A DNA stretch of 5,678 nucleotides, taken from positions 1 to 5,678 of the forward strand of contig JACDGQ010000232.1 of NCBI GenBank assembly GCA_013821615.1, given 5' to 3'. The notes under the pieces were generated by a model, which was given only the letters and a program-made list of their open reading frames with translations, did no database searches and had not been told where the DNA came from. A program made the position numbers and the translations under genes. Numbering within the stretch: position 1 is the first letter of the stretch; every line of letters starts with the position of its first letter. This DNA comes from Planctomycetota bacterium (GTDB lineage: Bacteria; Planctomycetota; UBA11346). Shown in pieces: positions 1-5,678 of the stretch.

Positions 1-203
1 CCCCCGGCGCCGCCGAGGCCATCGCAGTCAAGGCCTACCGCCTGGCACGCACCGCGAACCTCGGCGCCGCCGCGGCCCTGCGCGCCTGCCTCGACGGCTA
101 CCGCAGCCCGATCCCGGCGGCGATCATGGAATTCCAGATCGGCTTGGCGATCGCGGAGGCGAGCGATCCGGAGTTCGTGCCGGTGGCGTTGCGTGGGCAT
201 TGA
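1..203 (+). CDS. 3' end of an unrecognised protein (partial)
   Basis: The frame is open from the left edge (first full codon at position 3) to a TGA at 201-203, giving 66 C-terminal residues; the start lies outside the window. The codons show the same strong G/C third-position preference as the confident genes, which supports real coding. The fragment is an alanine-rich, probably helical stretch followed by a mixed segment containing IPAAIMEFQIGLAIAEA and ending in VPVALRGH. There is no obvious membrane segment, metal-binding motif or cofactor motif in what remains. I do not recognise the family and assign no function. It reads in the same direction as the cytochrome gene, but the 244-base gap with its own regulatory-looking repeats argues against a shared operon. 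A rho-independent terminator is not evident after the stop; only a weak GAGGTG/CACCTC pairing without a T-run is seen. Confidence 0.6.
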   Translation, partial: PGAAEAIAVKAYRLARTANLGAAAALRACLDGYRSPIPAAIMEFQIGLAIAEASDPEFVPVALRGH

Positions 204-314
204 GGTGCTGAGGTCACCACCTCGCTCTTCACCGTCTGGTTAAGCCCAAAGGAAATGCCGGGATCCGTCACCGCCCGAAAGTCCAACTCCCACTGCAAAC
301 CCGTGCAATAACTT

Positions 315-345
315 GTTTTTATCCGAAAAACGCCGATTCATCGGC
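315..345 (+). promoter_or_regulatory. Two adjacent inverted repeats in the leader of the cytochrome gene
   Basis: GTTTTT (315-320) is complementary to AAAAAC (326-331) around a 5-base spacer. It is followed immediately by GCCGAT (332-337) and its complement ATCGGC (340-345) around a 2-base spacer. The patch around 305-360 is AT-rich compared with the rest of the window, as expected for a promoter/operator region, and lies about 100 bases before the start codon at 448. A TATACA at 350-355 could be a -10-like element, but no convincing -35 sits at the right distance. The repeats could be an operator for a DNA-binding regulator or hairpins in the transcript. The sequence does not decide this, and no specific regulator is proposed. 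Confidence 0.3.
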
Positions 346-435
346 ACCGTATACAACCCTAGGATCATGCTGCCGTCCGGCCGACCCGCCGTAGCCGGCG
401 CAATCGCCTCCGCCTCCCCCTCCCGGCATCCCCAC

Positions 436-441
436 GAGAAG
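436..441 (+). promoter_or_regulatory. Ribosome binding site that fixes the cytochrome gene start
   Basis: The purine run GAGAAG sits six bases before the ATG at 448-450, a fair Shine-Dalgarno-like site at normal spacing. The frame is open further upstream (to about 313), but no comparable site lies before any earlier start. The residues that an earlier start would add are proline- and serine-rich and unlike a leader, whereas the ATG at 448 begins a clean signal peptide. Confidence 0.6.
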
Positions 442-447
442 CCCGCC

Positions 448-3400
448 ATGTCCATCCGCCCCTTCGCCCTCGCCCTCGTCCTGCTTGGAGTGGTCGCAAC
501 CGTCAACGCGGCCGACACCACGCCGCACTGGATCTGGAGCGCGGCCGACGCGACGGCGAACCAGCAGGTGATGTTCCGCAAGACCTTCACCGTCGAAGGC
601 CAGCCGAGCGCGGCGAAGCTGCAGGTGAGCGGCGACAATCACGTCACGGTGTGGGTCAACGGCGAGCAGGTCGCGCAGAGTGACGAGTGGCAGTCCCCGG
701 CGAGCGCCGACGTCACCAAGCACCTCAAGCCCGGCGCCAACGTCATCGCGATTCTCGGCCGCAACGACGATGGAGCAGCGGCACTGGTGGCGCGCCTGCG
801 CTACAAGGACGGCGCCGGCCACCCCCAGGACGTCGTCAGCGACACCAGCTGGCGCCAGCTCGAGGGCAAGCCGGAAGGCTGGCAGAAGCCCGGGTTCGAT
901 GACGCGGCGTGGAAGCCGAGCTTCGACGTCGGCGCACTGGGCAAGGATCCCTGGGGCGACGTCTTCGGTGGCGGGAAGAAGGGCGGCGGCGTGACCGCGC
1001 CGGAATCCCTCGCCATGCTGCCGGGCTTCAAGGCCGAGCTGGTCTACACGGTGCCCAAGGGCGAGCAGGGCTCGTGGGTCAGCCTGACCTGTGACGACAA
1101 GGGCCGTCTGATCGCCGCCGACCAGGGCGGCGCCGGCATCTACCGCATCACTCCGTCGGCCCTGGGCGCCGAGCCGGAGACCACCACCGTCGAGAAGATC
1201 GACCTGCCGATCAGCTCGGCGCACGGCCTGCTCTACGCGTTCAACAGCCTCTACGTGATGATCAACGGCAAGGTCGGCGACAAGAGCAGCGGCCTCTATC
1301 GCCTGCAGGACACCGACGGCGACGACAAGTTCGACAAGATCACCAAGCTGCGCAACTTCGAAGGCGAAGGCGAGCACGGCCCGCACGCGGTGGTGCTGTC
1401 GCCGGACAAGAAGTCGATCTACGTGTGCTGCGGCAACCATACCAAGATCCCCGACCACTTCGATTCGTACCTGGTGCCGAAGAACTGGGCCGAAGACGTC
1501 TTCCTGCCCCGCCACTGGGACCCGAACGGCCATGCCCGTGGCATCATGGCGCCGGGCGGCTTCATCGCCCGCACCGATCCCGATGGCAAGGCCTGGGAGC
1601 TGGTCAGCAGCGGCTACCGCAACGAATACGACTTCGCCTTCGACGGCAACGGCGAGATGTTCGTCTACGACGCCGACATGGAGTGGGACATGGGCTCGCC
1701 CTGGTACCGGCCGACGCGCTTCTGCCACAGCCCCAGCGGCAGCGAATTCGGCTGGCGCAGCGGTTCGGGCAAGTGGGCGACCTGGTACCCGGACAGCCTG
1801 CCGCCGGTGGCCGAGGTCGGCCCGGGCAGCCCCACCGGCGTGGTGTTCGGCAGCGGCGCGAAATTCCCGGCCAAGTACCAGCGCGCGCTGTTCGGCTCCG
1901 ACTTCACCTTCGGCACCATGTACGCCATCATCCTCGAGCCGCAGGGCGCCTCGTTCAAGGCCACCAAGGAGGAGTTCGTGTCGGGCCGCGCCCTGCCGCT
2001 GACCGACATGGTGGTCGGCAAGGACGGCGCGATGTACTTCACCACCGGCGGCCGCGGCTCGCAGTCGGCCCTCTACCGCGTGGTCTACACCGGCAGCGAG
2101 TCGACCGCCCCGGTGGCGGCCCTGCCGCCCACCGATCTGGCACTGCAGCGCCACAAGCTCGAGGCCTTCCACGGCCACGTCGACCCCGCGGCGATCGCCG
2201 CCGTCTGGCCGCAGCTCGGCAATGCCGACCGCGCCATCCGCTTCGCCGCGCGCATCGCCGTCGAGCACCAGCCGGTCGCCGAGTGGCAGGACAAGGCCCT
2301 CGCCGAGGCTGATCCCGCAGCACGCATCACCGCCCTGGTCGCCCTCGCGCGCTGCGGCGACAAGACCATCCAGCCCAAGGCGCTCGCCGCCTGGCTCGGC
2401 CTCGATCTCGCCAAGCTCGGCACCGACGCCCAGCTGGAAGCCCTACGCGCCTGCGAACTGCTGATCACGCGCATGGGCCAGCCGGAAGCGGCGCTCGCCG
2501 CCCAGCTCGTCGCCAAGATCGACCCGCTCTTCCCGAGCCTCGACCTGCGCCTCAACCGCGACTGCGCGTCGCTGCTGAGCACGCTCCAGTCGCCGACCGC
2601 GCCGGCCAAGATCGTCGAGCAGATGGGCAAGAGCGAACTGATCCCCGTCAACCACGACCTCGACGCGCTGATCGCGCGCAACGGCGGCTACGGCGGCCCG
2701 ATCGCGGCGATGCTCGCGGCCAAGCCGCAGCAGCAGCGCATCTGGTACGCCTACGCGCTGAGCGTGGCCAAAGCCGGCTGGACCCCCGACCTGCGCCTGC
2801 GCTACTTCACCTGGTTCGAGGCCGCGGACAGCGAAAGCAAGGGCGGCAACAGCTACAAGGGCTTCATCAACGCGATCCGCAAGATGGCGTGGGAGAACGT
2901 CCCCGAGGGCGAGCGTGCCGCGCTCGCCACCGACAAGCTGCGCGTCGGACTCGCCGCCCGGCCGGCCCCGGCCACCTTCGCCCAGCCCAAGGGACCCGGC
3001 AAGACCTGGACCACCGACCAGCTGACCGCGCTGGGCAAGGGTAACCTCAAGGGCCGCAACTTCGAGAACGGCCGCAACATGTTCGGCGCCCTCGGCTGCA
3101 CCGTCTGCCACCGCTTCGCCAACGAAGGTGGCTCGGTCGGGCCCGACCTGTCGAGTGCCGGCGCGAAGTTCAGCCTGCACGATCTGCTCGAATCGATCGT
3201 CGAACCGTCGAAGGTCATCTCCGACCAGTACGCGAACTACGAGGTCCGCACCAAGGAGGGCAACACCGTCGGCCGGCTGATGGGCGACGACGGCAAGGAC
3301 CTGTTCGTCGGCACCAACCCCTTCGACCCGACCCAGCTGACCGCGATCCACAAGGCCGACGTCACCAACACCCGGATGATGAAGATCTCGATCATGCCCC

Positions 3401-3498
3401 CCGGCCTGCTCGACCGTCTGAACCAGGACGAGGTCTTCGACCTGGTCGCCTACCTGCTGTCGGCGGCCAACCCCCAGGACGCGATGTTCAAGCCCTGA
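448..3498 (+). CDS. Exported beta-propeller dehydrogenase-like protein with HEAT-like region and C-terminal cytochrome c (PVC type)
   Basis: This 1016-residue protein starts with a signal peptide (hydrophobic about residues 5-19, likely cleavage VNA|AD after 21). Residues about 27-173 look like a galactose-binding-type beta-sandwich (WIWS, FRKTF, VWVNG, closing PWGDVF), followed by a GGGKKGGG linker. Residues about 186-548 fit the beta-propeller 'putative membrane-bound dehydrogenase' domain of Pirellula/Verrucomicrobium proteins: LPGF opening, an acidic calcium-loop-like DTDGDDKFD (288-296), EGEHGPHA and GNH near 309-331. Residues about 555-834 are alanine/leucine-rich helices of HEAT-like type. 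The C-terminal domain has the haem-attachment motif CTVCH (C884, C887, H888), and M983 in SIMPPGLL is the probable second iron ligand. The family is thought to oxidise sugars or alcohols in the periplasm and pass electrons to the haem; substrate and cofactor are unknown, so this role is inference. Adjacent cysteines C327-C328 in the propeller are unusual. No truncation or frameshift is seen. The gene appears monocistronic and converges on the gene ending at 3710. Confidence 0.93.
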   Translation: MSIRPFALALVLLGVVATVNAADTTPHWIWSAADATANQQVMFRKTFTVEGQPSAAKLQVSGDNHVTVWVNGEQVAQSDEWQSPASADVTKHLKPGANVIAILGRNDDGAAALVARLRYKDGAGHPQDVVSDTSWRQLEGKPEGWQKPGFDDAAWKPSFDVGALGKDPWGDVFGGGKKGGGVTAPESLAMLPGFKAELVYTVPKGEQGSWVSLTCDDKGRLIAADQGGAGIYRITPSALGAEPETTTVEKIDLPISSAHGLLYAFNSLYVMINGKVGDKSSGLYRLQDTDGDDKFDKITKLRNFEGEGEHGPHAVVLSPDKKSIYVCCGNHTKIPDHFDSYLVPKNWAEDVFLPRHWDPNGHARGIMAPGGFIARTDPDGKAWELVSSGYRNEYDFAFDGNGEMFVYDADMEWDMGSPWYRPTRFCHSPSGSEFGWRSGSGKWATWYPDSLPPVAEVGPGSPTGVVFGSGAKFPAKYQRALFGSDFTFGTMYAIILEPQGASFKATKEEFVSGRALPLTDMVVGKDGAMYFTTGGRGSQSALYRVVYTGSESTAPVAALPPTDLALQRHKLEAFHGHVDPAAIAAVWPQLGNADRAIRFAARIAVEHQPVAEWQDKALAEADPAARITALVALARCGDKTIQPKALAAWLGLDLAKLGTDAQLEALRACELLITRMGQPEAALAAQLVAKIDPLFPSLDLRLNRDCASLLSTLQSPTAPAKIVEQMGKSELIPVNHDLDALIARNGGYGGPIAAMLAAKPQQQRIWYAYALSVAKAGWTPDLRLRYFTWFEAADSESKGGNSYKGFINAIRKMAWENVPEGERAALATDKLRVGLAARPAPATFAQPKGPGKTWTTDQLTALGKGNLKGRNFENGRNMFGALGCTVCHRFANEGGSVGPDLSSAGAKFSLHDLLESIVEPSKVISDQYANYEVRTKEGNTVGRLMGDDGKDLFVGTNPFDPTQLTAIHKADVTNTRMMKISIMPPGLLDRLNQDEVFDLVAYLLSAANPQDAMFKP

Positions 3499-3530
3499 GA
3501 TTGAGCGCACCTGAGGGTTTTCGCCGCCGT

Positions 3531-3662
3531 GGCGCAGAGGGCCGCAGAGGGATGGCTGACCGGGCGCATGGACCCAGCAGTACGCCGCATCACTCAAGGA
3601 TGCGCCAGCATGCGCAGGGCTATCCTCCGCGGCCGTCTCGCGAACTCTGCGTCTCTGCGGCT
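3531..3662. repeat. Long imperfect palindrome with CGCAGAG heptamer pairs, between convergent genes
   Basis: The left arm carries CGCAGAG at 3533-3539 and 3543-3549. The right arm carries its complement CTCTGCG at 3645-3651 and 3653-3659. Three further pairings nest inside: 3550-3556 with 3619-3625 (GGATGGC/GCTATCC, one G-T pair), 3564-3570 with 3609-3615 (GCGCATG/CATGCGC, perfect), and 3586-3591 with 3599-3604 (CGCATC/GATGCG, perfect, 7-base loop). Together they make one interrupted stem-loop or cruciform of about 132 bases, with an unpaired bulge near 3626-3644. Similar CGCAGAG-rich palindromes recur as dispersed intergenic repeats in many environmental bacterial genomes, to my recollection. 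Only one copy is present here, so dispersal is inferred. Its place between two gene ends suits a bidirectional transcript-end structure or a REP/MITE-like element. No protein-coding signal is believable within it. Confidence 0.65.
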
Positions 3663-3709
3663 ATGACCGTCAGTCCGAGAAAGGTCCCAGAGGCAGGAAA
3701 AAACCCTCC

Positions 3710-4564
3710 TCAGTTCGCCACGTCCCGCTGCGGCGCCGGCGCGCGCTGCGAGGGCTTCGCGGACGGCACCTGGAAGGTCTGGTCGAGATCGAGGACCGCG
3801 TCCTCCGACGCGCCGTAGAGGCTGCCGTCGAGCAGGTGGCTGACCAGGTCGAGGTTGGTGCTGACCGCGGTCGGCTGCTCCTGGATGGTCGCGTTCTCGC
3901 GCGCCAGGTCGACCTGGGCCTCGATGCGCGCGAGGTCGCTGTCGATCTCAGCCAGCGCCTGGCCGCGGCGCGCCTGGTTCTGCTGGCGCTTGAGCAGCAG
4001 CTCGTGGGTGGCGCTCTTCGAAGCGCGCAGCGCGCTCCCGAGCGCCGGTTCAGCGAGCTCTCTCTCAAGGCCCGCGAGCCGGGCGTCCAGGTAGGTGCCG
4101 GCGTCGAGGCGCGCCTGCTCGAGCAGGCGCTGGCGGGCGAGCAGCAGCTTGAGGTAGAGCCACGCGACGCGTTGCAGGGCGTCGCGGCTGTCGTCGAGCA
4201 CCACCGCGCCGGCCTGCGAGTTGCGCTGGATGAGGACGGTCTGCGCGCACGTGCCCTCGAGCGCCGCGAGCCGGCGGCGCGCCTCTTCCGGCAGTTCGCT
4301 GATGATGCTCTGCCTTTTGGTTTCGGCGTCCTGCCCCTGGCGCTCGGTCTGGCGATCACGCGCGTCGACCACGTTGCGGTAGCGGCCGTTGGTCGCCACC
4401 GTGAACAGGAAGGCGGTCTCCAGACCCAGGCCGATCAGCCAGATGCCCGGATTGACCAGGCCGACGACCGCGACCCCGAGCAGCGCGAACAGGTTCACCG
4501 GCAGCAGCCCGAGCCCCGGCACCGTCACGCCCTCCCAGAATGCCGCCTTCAGGTACCGCCACAT
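3710..4564 (-). CDS. Two-helix membrane protein with long coiled-coil tail, function unknown
   Basis: The 284-residue protein begins at an ATG (complement of 4562-4564) and ends at TGA (3710-3712). After a short amphipathic start (MWRYLKAAFWEG) come two hydrophobic segments, about residues 18-37 and 39-57, separated by an N-P turn; they probably form a membrane hairpin. The rest is polar and mostly helical, rich in Gln, Glu, Arg, Ala and Leu, with coiled-coil character at about 68-103, 128-172 and 180-229. The tail from 265 is Pro/Ser/Gln-rich and likely disordered. There is no signal peptide, enzyme motif or nucleotide-binding motif. I do not recognise a named family. The shape suggests a membrane anchor or scaffold whose helical part reaches into one compartment; by the positive-inside rule the Arg-rich region after residue 60 favours the cytoplasm. 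It lies 49 bases downstream of the solute-binding-fold gene on the same strand, so co-transcription is likely. No clear Shine-Dalgarno precedes the start. An A6 run at 3698-3703 (T6 in the transcript sense) follows the stop, without a good hairpin before it. Confidence 0.85.
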   Translation of the reverse strand: MWRYLKAAFWEGVTVPGLGLLPVNLFALLGVAVVGLVNPGIWLIGLGLETAFLFTVATNGRYRNVVDARDRQTERQGQDAETKRQSIISELPEEARRRLAALEGTCAQTVLIQRNSQAGAVVLDDSRDALQRVAWLYLKLLLARQRLLEQARLDAGTYLDARLAGLERELAEPALGSALRASKSATHELLLKRQQNQARRGQALAEIDSDLARIEAQVDLARENATIQEQPTAVSTNLDLVSHLLDGSLYGASEDAVLDLDQTFQVPSAKPSQRAPAPQRDVAN

Positions 4565-4567
4565 GCG

Positions 4568-4582
4568 CTGCGATGCTCGCAG
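4568..4582 (-). promoter_or_regulatory. Small hairpin at the start of the coiled-coil gene
   Basis: CTGCGA (4568-4573) and TCGCAG (4577-4582) pair perfectly around a 3-base loop. On the minus strand the hairpin ends three bases before the start codon at 4564, filling the space where a Shine-Dalgarno site would sit. No purine-rich ribosome site is visible there. It could limit independent initiation and make translation depend on the upstream gene, or it could be chance in GC-rich DNA. Confidence 0.3.
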
Positions 4583-4613
4583 GGAATGGTCGCGGTTCCA
4601 GGGGATCCCGCGT

Positions 4614-5678
4614 TCAGCGCCCCGCCTGGCTGCGCTGCCAGGACTGCAGCAGGTTCTGCACCACCTCCGGCTTGGGCATCTCCAGGACCGCCGAGATGTC
4701 GTTGCGCAGGCCGTTGCGCTGGAAAAGCAGGAAGGGGCTTTCCGGGAACAGCACCGGCACGTTGGGATTGCCGGGGCGGAAGCCGTGCGCCAGGGCCTCG
4801 CGCTGGGCCGGCTCGGCCATCAGGAAGGCGAGGAAGGCCTCGGCCGCCTGGCGCTGCGCGGCGCTCACCCACGGCGCGTTCAGCACGTAGTACGGGTTGT
4901 CGTTCCACAGGTTCTGCTGCGGGTAGACGATCTTGAGCTCGCCCCAGCGGCCGGCGGCGGCCTTGAGGAAGTCGATGGCCACCGCCTCGTAGACCAGCAC
5001 CGCGTCGTAGGCGGACGGCCCCTTCAGGACCATCTCCTTCATCATCGTGCCGGTGCTGCTGGGCAGGCCGCTCACGCCCGCCTCGGTGGCCGCGAACCAG
5101 GCCTGGAACTTCGCGTCGAGGATGTCGGCCATGCTCAGACCCGTGGTCTTGCCGTGGAACTCGCAGGCCATGATGATCAGCGCCATCAGGCCGCTGTTGG
5201 ACTGGCCGGGGTGGGTGTGGCCGAACTTGAACAGGCCCCACTCGGGCTTGCCGGCGATGGCCGACCAGCCGCTCTTCTCCTGCAGACCCTGGCTGATGGT
5301 CTGGAGGTCGACCTTCTGGTACTTCTGCACGAAGGCCTGGTAACGCTCGTTCCACCACACGTAGACCATCGGCGTCAGCGCCATGTTCTCCGTCTTGCCG
5401 ATAGGGTTGCCGCCGTATTTGATCTGCCAGTCGGCGGCGAAGGTGCCGAGCGCGGCCGAGCTGGCCGGCGCCCACGCGTGGATCGGGCGCTCGTTGCGCA
5501 GGATCGCCTGGCCGCCTTCCTGCGAGCCGAGCGGCAGCAGGGTGACGGCCACGCCGCGCCCGGCGTCGGTCTTGGCGAACTCGCCGACCGCCCACTCCAG
5601 CCAGGGCTTTTTCTCAGTGCCGTAGGCGATGGTGATGGCGGTCGCGGCGGGGTCGCCCTTGGCCGCGGACGCCCCGCC
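4614..5678 (-). CDS. Periplasmic solute-binding-fold protein (SBP_bac_11/ModA-like), N-terminus outside window
   Basis: The frame is open from the right edge to TGA (4614-4616), giving 354 residues. The missing N-terminus would hold the export signal. The visible part begins with a low-complexity GGASAAKGDPAAT linker, then ITIAYGTEKKPWLEW, a typical first strand and helix of a type 2 periplasmic-binding fold. Later landmarks, numbered in the fragment, are LGSQEGGQAIL (50-60), IHAWAPASS (66-74), the hinge-like MALTPMVYVWWNE (99-111), FGHTHPGQSNSG (152-163), AYDAVLVYEA (223-232) and NPYYVLNAPW (261-270). The HPGQSNSG segment resembles the 'H-x-x-x-SNSG' ligand loop of binding proteins that often occur fused or adjacent to von Willebrand A domains. 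No such domain follows here, as the protein ends about 90 residues after NPYYVL. The usual role of the fold is capturing an anion or small solute for import, but no permease or ATPase gene is in view and the ligand cannot be read. It probably heads or precedes the coiled-coil gene in one operon. A GTG at 5550-5552 would be a false start because it would remove the first strand of the fold. Confidence 0.85.
   Translation of the reverse strand, partial: GGASAAKGDPAATAITIAYGTEKKPWLEWAVGEFAKTDAGRGVAVTLLPLGSQEGGQAILRNERPIHAWAPASSAALGTFAADWQIKYGGNPIGKTENMALTPMVYVWWNERYQAFVQKYQKVDLQTISQGLQEKSGWSAIAGKPEWGLFKFGHTHPGQSNSGLMALIIMACEFHGKTTGLSMADILDAKFQAWFAATEAGVSGLPSSTGTMMKEMVLKGPSAYDAVLVYEAVAIDFLKAAAGRWGELKIVYPQQNLWNDNPYYVLNAPWVSAAQRQAAEAFLAFLMAEPAQREALAHGFRPGNPNVPVLFPESPFLLFQRNGLRNDISAVLEMPKPEVVQNLLQSWQRSQAGR

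Noticed and set aside
202..223. GAGGTG/CACCTC pairing just after the first gene as a terminator
   Set aside because: The stem is only six bases and no T-run follows, so it does not meet the usual form of an intrinsic terminator.
313..447. Upstream in-frame extension of the cytochrome gene from a TTG start
   Set aside because: It would bury the signal peptide behind 45 residues of non-leader sequence and has no ribosome site; the ATG at 448 has both signal peptide and GAGAAG.
319..2268. Very long open frame on the minus strand opposite the cytochrome gene
   Set aside because: Its product is a Val/Ala/Gly/Arg-rich sequence with no domain pattern. It mirrors the GC-rich codon use of the plus-strand gene, whose domains and haem motif are clear.
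2443..3597. Open minus-strand frame covering the cytochrome c domain and the spacer
   Set aside because: It is low-complexity and lacks recognisable motifs. It overlaps the strongly supported CTVCH domain on the other strand and runs into the palindrome.
3691..3710. GAGG-A6-CCTC near the stop of the coiled-coil gene as an intrinsic terminator
   Set aside because: Only four outer and two inner base pairs form around mismatches, and the A/T run is in the loop instead of after the stem.
3501..3818. Small plus-strand open frame after the cytochrome gene
   Set aside because: It runs through the palindrome and into the 3' end of the opposite gene. It has no ribosome site and its composition is Arg/Ser/Pro-rich noise.
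3836..4936. Long plus-strand frame opposite the two minus-strand genes
   Set aside because: It spans both genes and their spacer and has an arginine/proline-rich composition typical of an antisense shadow in GC-rich DNA.
4549..5595. Alternative minus-strand frame over the solute-binding gene
   Set aside because: The product is Arg/Gly/Pro-rich with no fold signals, while the frame ending at 4614 gives a coherent binding-protein fold that continues to the window edge.

Overview
The window is GC-rich with strong G/C third-position bias. It probably comes from a bacterium of the Planctomycetes/Verrucomicrobia (PVC) group. The main evidence is the 1016-residue protein at 448-3498. It joins a beta-propeller 'membrane-bound dehydrogenase' domain to a C-terminal single-haem cytochrome c domain, an architecture best known from those phyla. 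This assignment rests on recalled family features, not on a search.

Layout, left to right. Positions 1-203 hold the 3' end of an unrecognised plus-strand gene. Positions 204-447 are a non-coding leader with two back-to-back inverted repeats (315-345) in a locally AT-rich patch, the best candidate for a promoter/operator of the next gene. Positions 448-3498 encode the secreted propeller-HEAT-cytochrome c protein. Positions 3499-3709 lie between convergent genes and are largely filled by one long imperfect palindrome (3531-3662), whose arms each carry two copies of the heptamer CGCAGAG. On the minus strand follow a two-helix membrane protein with a long coiled-coil tail (3710-4564) and, 49 bases upstream of it, a periplasmic solute-binding-fold protein (4614-5678) whose N-terminus lies beyond the window.

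How the genes may work together. The cytochrome protein is probably a stand-alone exported redox enzyme or electron-transfer protein. The two minus-strand genes look like one operon that starts outside the window. A binding-protein fold beside a membrane-anchored coiled-coil protein, with no ABC permease or ATPase in view, does not look like an ordinary importer segment. It is the least explained gene pair here. No rRNA, tRNA, CRISPR array, transposase or phage gene was seen.
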